From Thaumatotibia leucotreta (Eukaryota; Arthropoda; Insecta; Lepidoptera; Tortricidae): 64,000 nt of DNA. A program made the position numbers and the translations under genes. The DNA lies in assembly GCA_025490895.1 (NCBI GenBank), contig JALPQI010004248.1, forward strand, positions 1 through 64,000, read 5' to 3'. The notes under the pieces are model-generated. The model saw only the letters and a program-made list of their open reading frames with translations, was not told the origin of the DNA and ran no database searches. Positions 10,201 through 21,682 of this stretch are shown piece by piece (the stretch's first letter is position 1; every line of letters begins with the position of its first letter).

Positions 10201-10651
10201 GGTGCTTGGCCAAGTTGCCAATCGCTAGCGCTTCATCGTTAATCGCAGCTGTCTTTGTCGCACTAATATGAAAGAGTGACAGAGAGGGAAAACTACGTTA
10301 CGCTACTAAGCGCTAGCGATTGGCATCTTGGCTAAGCACCCAGGGTGCTTAGACAAGTTGCCAATCGCTAACGCTTAATCGTCAATCGTAAACGAAAGGC
10401 AGCTAACTGTCTTTGTCGCACTAATATGAAAGAGTGGCAGAGAGGGAAAACTACGCCACGCTACTAAGCGTTAGCGATTGGCAACTTGGCTAAGCATCCA
10501 GGGTACGTATCCAAGATGATGGCATCTATAGATTTAGCGAAACGCAGCTGTCTTTGTCGCACTAATTAGAAAGAATGACAGAGAGAGAAAACTACGATAC
10601 TCTGTCAATCGTCTACTAAGCGCTGACGATTGGCAACTTGGCTACGCACTC
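10201..10651. mobile_element. Three tandem copies of MITE family C
   Basis: Three related inverted-repeat elements lie head to tail at 10201-10340, 10343-10499 and 10502-10651, separated only by 'ca', 'a' or 'ag'. Each opens GGTGCttrgCCAAGTTGCC or similar, contains 'ctgtctttgtcgcactaat' and closes with GGCAACTTGGCTAAGCACC or similar. Other copies are at 17899, 44290 and 61683. No coding capacity. Confidence 0.85.
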
Positions 10652-10978
10652 AGGGCAGCAGAGTAGAGTTGGTTGCCAACCCAACTAGGTACTATAAAAA
10701 TGCGTACGGTTACCTAATACCGGACGCGGTAAACGCTAGACCGACGTCAAAACTGACCATTACTGACTAAAATAAGCCTAAGGTGAGGTAGGTCAAGTGT
10801 GTTACTAATACACATACAGAGGAAGAATTCTGTTGCGCACTTTCTCGATTTAAAGCAGTGAAAGTACAATGAACAGGTATACATTTTGTATCAGTTTGAT
10901 TTGGTAAACAATATTAGTTTATTTTACTGTTATCAAGGGAGATTCCCGACTTATCGACTCGAAATTATGAAGTAACTA

Positions 10979-11105
10979 TTATAAATATTAAATGTCATAT
11001 ACCAAAGAAAAAATACCAAGTTCACCAACGCTGCGTCGGAGGTGGGATTCGAACCCACGTCTTCAGCTTTCGCAGCTGATATCTTAACTACTCAGCCACT
11101 CCGAC
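10979..11105 (-). mobile_element. tRNA-derived SINE (putative)
   Basis: On the minus strand a tRNA-like head (11105-11034) is followed by about 55 bases ending '…catttaatatttataat'. The tail sequence recurs without the head at 33133-33168 ('ataaatattagatgtcat'), which suggests a dispersed 3' module. A tRNA-type internal promoter (GCTGAGTAGTTAAG and GGTTCGAATCC) is present. Confidence 0.5.
11034..11105 (-). tRNA. tRNA-like sequence, CGA anticodon position, probably not functional
   Basis: It folds as a cloverleaf of 72 bases: a perfect 7-bp acceptor stem GTCGGAG/CTCCGAC, a weak D arm, anticodon stem TCAGC/GCTGA with loop TGCGAAA, a 4-base variable loop, and T arm GTGGG-TTCGAAT-CCCAC. The anticodon position reads CGA (serine), but position 33 is G instead of the near-invariant U, and the long variable arm of serine tRNAs is absent. 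It is best read as a tRNA-derived pseudogene or SINE head rather than a working gene. No CCA is encoded. Confidence 0.6.
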
Positions 11106-11172
11106 TAAGAGGTCACCGGTTTAGTGGGTAGTAAAGTATAAAAATCACAATCGAATACAGGGTACCTATATA

Positions 11173-11434
11173 CAGGGTGTTCCACGAGCCACTGAAAACC
11201 TTGAACGGGGTGATTTGGTAGGTTAAACTAAATAACTTTTACTATGGAGCTAACCCAGAAAACTCAAAAAAAAACAATTGCCTTTTTCATATAAAATGTC
11301 GTGATCAATCGGTCAAAATGTATGAAAAAGACAATTTTTTTTAGATTTCGTGTTTGGCTCCATATTAAAAGTTGTTCAGTATAGCCTACTAAATCACCCC
11401 GTTCAAGGTTTTCAGTGGCTCGTGGAACACCCTC
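11173..11434. mobile_element. MITE with CAGGGTGTTCCACGAG ends
   Basis: CAGGGTGTTCCACGAGCCAC is mirrored at the right end (ending GTGGAACACCCTC), and arms of about 45 bases continue through 'cttgaacggggtgattt'. TATA-rich flanks on both sides fit a TA-type duplication. Confidence 0.75.
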
Positions 11435-11722
11435 TATATATAGTATATATTATATAAATAATAGTTAAAAACAGAAATCAAAATATTTTGTTAAATAAAT
11501 TGATTTGTTAAAAAAAATGTGTAGATGGCATCCTCTCTTTCATTATACCAGGATCCCGAAAATAATTCGGATTGGCGGCGGCTAGCTCGTATTGCTTACC
11601 CCTTAGATTACAGTCAACGAAACCTAGTCTTATAATAGATTGCCTAATACTCGTATAATAACCGAGAATTTCGACCGGTCTCCAAGGTTAAGAGTAATTA
11701 AATATTTATTTAATCAATTTAA

Positions 11723-12771
11723 CCTTTAACTACCGACCTGGGTTTTACGAAACTCTTACACCGACGTGGTGTCTGAGAGACGTACTTTATTAATCCTGCT
11801 TATAATCATACAATTTACATTTTACTTTTGTTTTAGTTTTCTTATTGCGTTAACATTTGTTTCAGGTAACTTATTTAAGATACATAAATATAATTCCAGC
11901 TTTTTTAAAAGAATCAACAGCCTTTATTTATGAGATCAGAAAATCTTAACACCTAAGTTGTAGGCACTTATATCAGTCTCTATATTTCGTACAATTAAAC
12001 AAAATCGCACAAAAAAACATCATAAACGCTTACTTCTTCAACTAATTAACAAATTAAAAACATAAAATCGCTTCTAAATAAAAACATAAAAAAACTGACA
12101 TGACGCAAACTTGGCACATTTAATGGCTCAATATGAAGTCAGTGTACATCTGCAGGCAGCACGTAAGGCACAGTGGTGAATGCATTTCCAACAAGAGTAC
12201 TTTGTATGTCTTTTAAGTCGGCTGGGGCATATCGCACACGTTTTTCTAATCCCTGATTCCATATTTATGGGAGTTAGGGGTGGTGGATCGGGCATGTCAG
12301 CAGGTACAATGACTCGTTCTATAGTGAGTCGTAATTCTCGGAGCATTACATGTTCCTTTAAATGCCTTGCTCGTTTCGGATACCTTGGAGGCACCGGAAC
12401 GGCTTTACGTTTCTTAGAAACGGTTTTATTTCATCTTGGTATTCTGAAATAAAAAAAAATAACCATCAAAACCGACGTCACGTCAACAGGACACTATGAG
12501 TTTATTCAGTTTATGCACTAAAACACCGAGGTGACGACTAACAGACGTGCGTATTCTTAATACATTAACACCGTACTTACGTCTCTCAGACGGAGATTGC
12601 TCCGCTAGGGTCGTATGCGCACTCGCCGGGCTCGTGGCGTCGCCTACCGGCCAGCAGACGCGGAACGGGGAAGGTAGCTGGAGGGGGAGCCCCGCGACTC
12701 GCGGCGGTTTAAAGTTATGTTCAAAATAAAAGTAATGACGTCTGTGAGACGTATAGGTCGGTAGTTAAAGG
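11723..12771 (-). mobile_element. Decayed piggyBac-like transposon (1.05 kb)
   Basis: TTAA copies at 11719-11722 and 12772-12775 enclose ends CCTTTAACTACCGACCT and AGGTCGGTAGTTAAAGG. Sub-terminal copies of a 'gacgt..gagacg' motif lie near both ends (about 11769-11785, 12575-12595, 12737-12752). A GC-rich block lies at 12590-12710. A C-terminal transposase fragment is on the minus strand. The rest of the coding region is gone, so the element is nonautonomous. Confidence 0.85.
12128..12394 (-). pseudogene. piggyBac transposase C-terminal cysteine-rich fragment
   Basis: An 88-codon open frame ends with a cysteine/histidine cluster, RKTCAICPSRLKRHTKYSC, followed by WKCIHHCALRAACRCTL. This spacing resembles the C-terminal zinc-binding domain that piggyBac transposases use to bind their ends. 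It sits in the correct orientation inside TTAA-flanked piggyBac-type termini. The catalytic DDD core upstream is absent, so this is a relic. Confidence 0.65.
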
Positions 12772-12775
12772 TTAA

Positions 12776-15593
12776 CTGAACTACTGAAATGCCTATGTGA
12801 ATTCACGGTTGAAGTCTTTTTTTTTCAACATTTTCAAATTCGACAAACATGTTCTAAGGCGTCAAATTAACATTGGTTCTCTAAAGGCGATGTTCTCAAA
12901 ATCCTACTGTAATAACATGCCAAGTCGGTGAGTGGGAGTTGTCTAAATGCTCGGGACTGATTCGATTACATTCTGGACGCAATTGGATGACGCTTATCTC
13001 TCCCTCACTTGTAAGACGACGTCAGAGACGTTGATACAAGAGTTGTGTGTACTATAACATGTGTGCACAGTTACCTACATTCATATTTTCCTCAAGGAAA
13101 GCGCTCAAAATTTATGACTAAAGAGTTTAACTCCACTTTCCAGCTCGTATTTGCTGAATAAATACTTCTATAGCCAAGGTAGACGCAAGTTGACTAAGGT
13201 TCCATGAAATAGCATTTTAAATACTCATACTTGCTTATTTTGAAAAGCGAAAGCAATAATGTAGGTAGAGGAAATTGCCAGCTCCACCTACTCATAGCAA
13301 TTTCAACGCTAATATTCAAATACATTGCTCAAATAGCTGTCTATTATTATCCATCATAAAGCGATAATGTGATAAGTGTCTGTAAATATAACTCCGATCT
13401 AAATATAAACAGTGTTTAGTACTAGATCAGGAGTTTCAATTCAATAAATGATTTAGCAAAACTGTTTGTCATGTATCTTGCTTGATCAATTTATTGGTAT
13501 CTATAGAAGTATAGATGCAACATAATAAGTAGTATATGTCAGCTGATCTACGTGTAACGTATGGTATATAACTAAGTAATAAAAAATATTACATATCCAA
13601 CCTAAAATCGGGCAAATATTTGCTTCAATTTAACGAATTTGTGGTCAACGTGTGTCGTTGTCGTGTCCCATGTTCCATGGCAATAAAATATCAGTAAACG
13701 AGGTTTTATTTAGTACCACATATAGTACACGGTACAAATAGTACCTCCATTTGCACACTTTGTCATTGTCCTTAGCAAGCCAAAGTTACTTGGGAACAGT
13801 ACTTTTATTTCTTTTGCACGAAAACCATTTCGGCGACATCCCGAGGGTAAATTTTCTTTATATTGTTTCTTTAGGATGATTAAACTCAATTCTCTTATTT
13901 ATTGCTTTCGTACAGTTTCTCACTTAAATCCTGACCTGTTTAAAGTTTTGCTCGTAAGATAGTGGGTTCCACTTAAATATTTATCCAACCTCTTAAGCTT
14001 ATTTACATAAATATTGCAAGCCACCGAGAGGGACCGCTCGAGGATAAAGCAAACGGAATATTTAGAATTTGGTCGGGATCTACATGAAACTGACGGAGCA
14101 TTTTCTTAGTTTAGCTTTAAATAAAATGCTTATCTACGGTACCTTAAGTAGAAAGGTTACATGCTTTAAGATAAATCTACTTGACACATTTGAAATAAAA
14201 TATTGGCTTTGTGTTTTAAATAATGTTCGCGTTGTGTGATTCAATCTTACAAGTAAGTAATCATCAGGATTGTGATTTCTTTTGTTTTTGGATCGCAGTC
14301 CATATCATATCTCATAATCTGTAAATTCCTGTCTTATCTTATCTTAATCTTAGAATATTTATGGAGTTTTAATCATTTGAGCTTCAAGATTTCAAAGGTC
14401 CTTTGGTTTACCATTGACTCTCAAGACAGATGTTTCGCTGTATTGTGCTCCCTATTGTTGTCTAATCCTTTTGAAATTCTTCCGAGACGACAATACCCGT
14501 CAGAATTCATCGTTTTAATCCTTACAGCTTGACGGTAATTCTATTGAATTTGATTTGATTAAATTTACAGAGCACAGAATATGAAGTTCATATTTGCATA
14601 GGTACCTAGTCGTGAGTTACATTACAACTTAGAAAACTGCAATCTAATTCGCAAAGTTAGCAAAGTTTTGAATACCTATGTTATTAAAACTTTTTAATAC
14701 GATTTTGTACAGATACCGAACATGTTGTTACTCTTAATAACTTCAGTTCGTTAACTTGATAAGTTCGTTGCCTTTACCGACATGATCCTTAAAAGAACCC
14801 ATTGTATTTGAGGGCTTCATTAATATTAACTTGGTTGGCATCTTCAATTGATAAATGAGGTCTCAATATTTCAAATCAGAATTTGTATCTGGATGATCCT
14901 TTTGTTTTCCAAAAAGAATGTACGAAATATAATGTAGCTATATGATATTAAATGTCTCTGGAGGCACGTGGGTAGTTCTGGTTCAGTGCGTTGTAAAACG
15001 AGATCGATGATGGTTCGAGTTTATTGCCTTCCATTTAGCGTTGTCGCTGCCACTCCTGTAGGTATTGATGGATATATTGTGCTTCAAGTTATTGCTTTTG
15101 CTTTATTGTGTTTGAATATCCTTTATTCTTAAAGGAAGAGTATTGGAAAGAGATCTCAGCAATGATTTATACCGTGGAACTATGTTGGTTGAGTTTTTAT
15201 CGTTTCTTGTGACAACATACACTTCATATGACAGCCGGTTTATCCGCCACGACAACGATAATAGTTCGTAGTATATTGGTCACATTCGATTGATGATCAT
15301 GAAGAAACGTCATCAAAGAGAATTATGCTAAAGAGGTGTGTCAAGATCGTACAATAATAGGAAATGCGTGACCTTTGCATAATCTTCCTCTTGGTATATC
15401 AATTGGCAAGGTAACAATAATGTCAATGGAACGAAACGAACTGTCGAACATATGTGTTGGAAAAAGAGTCCGCTATTGAATAAGTGGAACTTCTAAGTGT
15501 AATAAGTGAATATTCTATTCTATTCTATTTTTTTATCCCTTTAACCTGAGTTTTTTCCAATAAATCGACATTAACTATTCAAAATCAATACCA
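12776..15593. other. Intron sequence, nothing recognised
   Basis: AT-rich sequence without a supported gene, RNA or clear inverted-repeat element. The longest frame (14272-14532, +) has no recognisable motif. A (TATTC)n patch lies at 15513-15530. Confidence 0.4.
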
Positions 15594-16970
15594 GTGATCG
15601 TACTATTTCCAGCGTTTTTGGTGCGATGACGTCAAATTACATACGACGGCGACCCAGGGTTGTCGATTTGTATACTTAGTATAATAAAATTGACGTTTAA
15701 AATTATGTAATATTATGTTATCATTGAATGGAAAAACTTTTGTTTAACTTAATCAGTATATTTGTGTATAATATGGTACTCAAGCCGGAATTCCTCATTT
15801 TTGTTCAGAGGGTATGCTGATGAATCGATTTCTTAATCCAGATTGCCCTGTCAAACAACAGCAACCAGCTTGTTTATTCACCGAAAATGAAATAGTTTGA
15901 TTCAGTCATAGTCATGGTAGTACTCAAATTTAAGTAGCATCTAACTGAGAGATAGTAAAATGCAACATTTCATAATGTAGTATGTGTATAAACTTATTAC
16001 TCAATTACCTTGGACATTATTTCGTTGTTATTTTCGGAGCATTCCCTACGACTTCACCTCTACAATTATCAAACATCAGAAGTTGACTTGTTTGAGTATT
16101 TATTAGAAACAGACCGTGTTACATTTTCACATAATATCGTCAGTTGTAATATGAATTAATGTAACCACCAAATGACGACTTTTCAGGAGGGCCCAAAAAC
16201 GAATTTGACATTTATAAATTAAGTTGTATCTTTTTAGTTAATTATCCTATTTAAATGATGCTTATCTTGTTTGTTTTATTTAACGCACAGTTACTAACTG
16301 CGACCACAGTTGTAGTTCGGGAAATGGCTGGTGCTTACGTTAAATATTTTGAAAAAAATTTGGAGTTACGTTAATAATTTAATGAAAATCATTAAAAGTG
16401 GATTTCGTAATTTAGTGTAATTCACAAATTAAAACCGAATTGCTTATGAGCCATACAATACAAATGGCGCTTACAGCATTGACATTTATAAAAATATGGT
16501 GAGTACATTAGGAAGGACGTATTTTGTACTTATAAATTCGTACTTACGTTAAAATATTGTCTATATTTTTTTGAAACCGTTACATACGTTAATAAAAAAC
16601 GTAGAAACCTAATAAAATGGCAAAGTTTTTGTTAACGTATTCGACATTTTTTTCTGAATATCAAAATGTTATATACACCGTTCGATAGAGCAGGAAATTT
16701 GCAGTCGAACGGTATACTTAACTCAATTTCGTCATTTTGGTGGTTACATTAATTCATATTACAACCGACGATATACTCGTAGTAAATTAACCCTTCATCA
16801 CATTATGGATGTTTGGTTAAGCTTTATATGTTCTGTAAATAATTTCTGTATTTGTTGTAAGTACGCTTTAATATTTTTCGTTTTATCTAATTAATGGTTT
16901 AAACAATCTGATATTGAACACTACTGAAAACCTAGCACTGCGCCAAAAATGCTGGAAAAAGTACGATCAC
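15594..16970. mobile_element. Inverted-repeat element (1.4 kb) hosting a second element
   Basis: GTGATCGTACTaTTTCCAGC at 15594 is repeated in inverse at 16940-16970 (…CGATCAC), 31 bases with about three mismatches. No transposase frame is seen. A second element with its own termini lies inside at 16138. Confidence 0.55.
16138..16770. mobile_element. Nested MITE-like element with ~43-bp ends
   Basis: CGTCAGTTGTAATATGAATT at 16138 is mirrored by AATTCATATTACAACCGACG ending at 16770. The arms extend through 'aatgtaaccaccaaatgacg'. ATAT flanks both sides. The interior repeats short TACGTTA words. No coding frame. Confidence 0.7.
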
Positions 16971-17898
16971 CATTACACATCTAAAAATGTAAGGTGTGAG
17001 ACATTTATGTATACTTCAAATTGACAGAGTTTAAATATAAAACGTATTAGCATAGCTCTCCGTGTAAACATAGCAATTTAGGTAGAATTAGTAGTTGAAT
17101 GAACTTCGCGTGACGTCAGCCCCTAGTCGTGATGCAACGTACTTCTCTGCTGGATGAGTGCATCGACTTGCATTTAACAGCGTTATCTGCGAACCATTTT
17201 TAGCGTACTGGCTGTCAAAATTGATTTCAAATTTGCTTTGTCTAAATGTCTTTGCGTTTTTTCATAATAACTACATGATTTATGCCTTACCATGATTCGA
17301 TTGTATAGGGTGTTGCTGCAAATAAATGTATAATAATTATTCAACTACATATGTATATGTAGAATATAAGATAGTAAAATATAGACGTATAGTCTGCTTA
17401 AAGTAAATACAACAAAATTGTATTGCTATAGTTATTTTGAGAAAGATTGTAGCATGTGATTAAATGTAAAAGTATCTCGCGGTAACATTGATTGTCTGTC
17501 CCCCTTTTATCATCATAGTCAGTAAAAGACGGGAAATCTATCTCTCGACATACTGTCGTACCAGTGCTAAGCCTGATAATAATATTATATACATTTTATA
17601 TACTCTTATATTATTGTATTTGTATGAACGATAAACTAGTAGAAACAACTTGTTACCTTTAACTTAGCGAAACGACATCGTTAGGACTCTCCAAATGAAA
17701 TTAGGAAGCTGTCACACGAACAGATAGTTCGATAGGCAATGTCTAAGTTAGCTCAGGGACTGTCGCCACAAACCAATTTAAACTTTAGGAACAAATTACA
17801 CAGCTTGGTTAACATTCACTATGACCACTTACGGTTGTAGTTGATCAATCTAATTTATTTTAAATGGGTTGCGACTTACGACTCAGTAGGTACTACCA

Positions 17899-18044
17899 GA
17901 GTGTGTAGCCAAGATGCCAATCGCTAACGCTCAGTCACGAACAAAACGCAACTGTCTTTGTCGCACTAATAAACCAGACTGAAAGAGAGAGAAAACTACG
18001 ATACACTACTCTGAGCGTCAGCGATTGCCCACTTGGCTACTCAG
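17899..18044. mobile_element. MITE family C, copy 4
   Basis: It shares 'gtagccaagatgccaatcgc', 'aactgtctttgtcgcactaa' and the inverse right end with the tandem trio at 10201. Confidence 0.75.
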
Positions 18045-18059
18045 ATACCAGCAGGCCTA

Positions 18060-18195
18060 GCAAGATGCCATTCTGAAATCGTATACGATAAGCGATAAGT
18101 CACGTGCCTATGTATGGAAATGGTCACGTGACTTTTCGTTCTAATTTGTCATTCTCATACATTTATGACTTATTGCTTATCGTTTGAATTCGTAC
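18060..18195. mobile_element. MITE with 'atacgataagcgataagtca' arms
   Basis: The arms 'gtatacgataagcgataagt' and 'acttattgcttatcg' are inverted, with an internal palindrome around two GTCACGTG blocks (18101-18135). A left-end fragment of a second copy is at 23267-23308. Confidence 0.55.
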
Positions 18196-18199
18196 CACA

Positions 18200-19550
18200 T
18201 TTTAAATGCGTAACGCTGCCGTCTCTATCTGTTACACTTAAACTACAAACAGCTTAAACAGTTTTCATAAAAAAAATGGCACATACGTAGTTTAGATCCC
18301 GACTATCACGAGGTCTTCCGCGGAAGAAAAGTCGTGGATTTACTACATAGAATTTTTTTTTAACAAAAATTGCAAATTTTGTTCCAAGAGTTGTAATCTC
18401 AGACTGTTAACATAATGACACACACACAAAATTGATGGAACTGGCAGCAATTTCCACAGTATTTAGGAGAGATAATGTTTGTATTTTCTTTACTTTTGTC
18501 TGACTTTCTGTGAGAATATTTGGCGTTGTTTATATTTTCAGTAGGCAATACTTTGCTATTAAGATAACGAGTTTTATCTTTTGTAATGGTTCATTATTTA
18601 ACGCGGCGAGTCTTATCTAATCTTATTTATTTGTTGGGACACCTGAAGTAATAGCTTAATAATTATTGTAATTAAATTTTTGTTTAAATATTCACTGTGA
18701 CTCGATTCTTTAAAAATTTTTTTGTTGACTATATTTTAATGTAAGATAGTCTAGTCATATGATTAGTTGATTACATAGATATCTTTAGATTTCTGATTGT
18801 GTGATAAAATAATATGTGAGATTTAATTATAAGTAATCAGACACATCGGATATAATAACAAGTACCAACGCAATTGGAAAATGCATACAAAAGTGGCACT
18901 CTATGCGATTTGCACTGTACAAAGCAAAAGTTTGTTATTGTGAAAAAGTTGCGAACTATCAATCCCAATTTTCCTACTCCAATTTCAGTGTTTGAACTTT
19001 GTAGTCGTCATCGCTCTACGACATGGATAAATCCATGTAAATGTAATGTTGGCGACCATTCCATCATTTTTAAATTCGCTTATGAATATGATCCATTTAT
19101 AAATATCAACATAAGCATAACCACGATTTTGGTACTTAGATATAATTACAGCTAATTTGCACTATTAAACTCAAAACAATTAAAATTATGTTCATACAAC
19201 ATAGGGTAGAATGTACAGGGGTACAGGGTACAATTATCACCATTTTGGGCCGCAAGAAATTCGTCATTATTATACTGTTACGTGGAAAATTACCCGACTG
19301 CTATTTTATTCACAATCTAAATTCATTGGGCTAAATAGTTCGTTGACCCTTATAGGAAGAAAGCTATCGATCTAAGCACAATACAGTAGTGGAAACGACA
19401 GGTCGTTCCGAGCTGTGAACGTTGTTTACGATTTAGCGTTAGATACGGGGGCGTCAAGTTGATGTGTTTCATACCTACATATGTAGGTATCTAGGTAGTG
19501 TTTCCAGCAATAGCACTTTGAGTTGACCAGAATGAATTAATATAAGCCCT
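18200..19550. other. Intron sequence, nothing recognised
   Basis: AT-rich; no gene, RNA or clear mobile element seen. Confidence 0.4.
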
Positions 19551-19552
19551 GA

Positions 19553-20006
19553 GTGATGAGCTTCGAGTGGCGCGTCTTGCGGGGCGAGCAGCCAGAGAGA
19601 CAGGCTGATGGTTTCCCCACCCACAACACAGACGCACACAACTACACGACCCTAACCGGAGTCAACCACCTTCTAAATATCCAAGATATCGACCCTGCTA
19701 TCACGAATGCAGCATCAATGGCTGCTCAGTCCACCGCAGCAGCCATAACATGAATAGGCTCATGCCCCCCCTCTCGTGTACCATACGTAACCACTACCAC
19801 AGACCGATTGACAAAAGACATTAAAACATCAAAACCCAGGCGTCGAATTGGACGAGAAAGTGGAGGCACCCTCTCCAGCCTCGTCACCCAAAACAAAAAA
19901 AAAAGAAGGTGCATCGAGCGTCCAAGGAATTTGAACGGCGTATACGCTTTCATTTGTTTAACATGGACGCCATCACGCCGCACGCATCTACTCGGACCTT
20001 ACACTT
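19553..20006 (+). pseudogene. GC-richer, coding-like stretch, possibly a decayed retroelement
   Basis: Composition changes sharply here and two overlapping-style frames appear (19553-19753 and 19808-20008). They carry phrases such as TLTGVNHLLNIQDIDPAITN and a basic KKKRRC patch. An A-rich run (19889-19900) and shifts between frames suggest a broken coding sequence. I do not recognise the family; a LINE ORF is the most likely source. No host exon signals fit it. Confidence 0.3.
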
Positions 20007-20279
20007 AGAATCAGTTGAGAGTTGAGACAGACTACGTGGGAGGGAAAACTGACCTATAGGTAAACTGAGATGGGCCTAGATTGTTGAAGGACAGTGAAGG
20101 TACAAGTGCATTGACATTAAATATGAAACTTGATGACAGAAAGTCAATACTAACTTTTAATTAATTCTGAATCGTTTCGACATTACTGTTTAATAGTTTT
20201 CGTATTAATTTAGCGGTTTTGATTAATTACTGCTATTTATATATAAAGGTAACATAGGTCACCGATACAGAAAGTATTT

Positions 20280-20363
20280 CAGCAACTCTAAGAATATGTT
20301 AACAATTTTAATCCTTTTGCTTTGGAGATACGTTCCAAAATTTTAACATATTAGAGTTGACTG
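20280..20363. mobile_element. Mini mariner-like element
   Basis: CAGCAACTCTAAgAATATGT pairs with ACATATTAGAGTTGACTG, followed by TA. It shares the GTTGACTGTA terminus with elements at 24410, 25146 and 40052. Confidence 0.5.
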
Positions 20364-21488
20364 TACCTGAATGAACCGGATTCTGTGTGTTATTATCTCG
20401 ATACCTGTAGGAAATGTAAGGATAAAGTGTTTCAATCCTTAATATTGGGCTAAATCTTTAGGGAACCGATGTCTACAGACAATATAGACCCATCCACTAA
20501 TGGAACTGAACTTGTTTGCTGTTTCTAAACAATTGGTATCACTAACGGTATATCTTCTTTTCTAAGATGAAATTTGCCACTTGATATTGGACAATTTATA
20601 CCTACGTCCCTCAAATGTTCATGATTGATTAGAGAATTTTTCTCTGCTGTCGATTAGTCTGGTTTTTGGAGAAAGTACAAAAAATATAGCTTAAGCCTTT
20701 GGCTTTCAACACTCGTTATTATAATGCATGTATAATAGTAACATTGGTAATAACCTTCGAATATTCAAGCCCAACAGCCAAACTTTGGCCTAGCGGACCT
20801 CACCCAACTGTTACGCAATGCTATTTCAGGAATTATTGTTCTGCAGACCACGTCTAGCTCCGTTCCACTCGACTTGCATAAAACTTAATTTTCTTGTGCA
20901 CTTACACAAATTAAATAGCTTCACTGAGTTTCTGCAACATTGAGTTATGACGGTTAAGATTGTGCACGAGGAGAATGAAAGATTTTAAAATGGAACGCGC
21001 TCTTTGTTGCTTTAGAGGAAGACTTTTAAATAACTTAGTTGTTGACTGTTCCTAGTGAGTGCCAACAGAACAGTTGTTTTATTGGGCAAATACTCGAGTA
21101 GTTTGCTTTTAACTCTATTATGGAATAAAGGAAATGAGTTTCGCAGCGTTTCGATACGAACTTTCACAACATTTCAAATGAGGGTTGATTATAAGCTGAT
21201 TAAAGCAATCATCTAAACATTGCAAAGCTACTTGAAGCTCTTATTTTTGAAATGCATGCATACCTTTCTATCTATGACATACTAGTGTATATTCTGTTAA
21301 ACGGTATTTGAGTTGTTATTCATATTACGTGTTATTGTCGTTTATCTCAAGCTATTACTTTGCTTGCTAGCATTGTTTGGGGAGTCACAATCACAATCAA
21401 AAAGGTATTCGATTATTCGGGGCAACTCGTGCAACTCAGTTCATAGGTTCGTTTCCCACATGCCAAGGCCATGATTTCATCTAACTTA

Positions 21489-21679
21489 GAGCGTGAGCAG
21501 ACAGAGAGCGGTCTAGAGTTCTGCATTCCGCGTTCAGTCCAGTTCCAGTTCAGCTTTGACCGCCGCGATCAGACTGCCTGCTGTGTGCGTTGTTGCTATA
21601 GTCTCGGTACATTCTAAAGAACGCAGAACTCTGAACGCGGTATGCAGAACTCTAGACCGCTCTCTGTCTGCTCACGCTC
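21489..21679. mobile_element. Harbinger-type MITE (191 bp)
   Basis: GAGCGTGAGCAGACAGAGAG at the left has a near-perfect inverse at the right, and the arms run about 45 bases through 'cggtctagagttctgcat'. TTA flanks both sides (21486-21488, 21680-21682). Confidence 0.75.
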
Positions 21680-21682
21680 TTA

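Noticed and set aside
11034..11105. Functional serine tRNA gene
   Set aside because: Position 33 is G, the long variable arm is missing, and the sequence continues into a dispersed 3' module.
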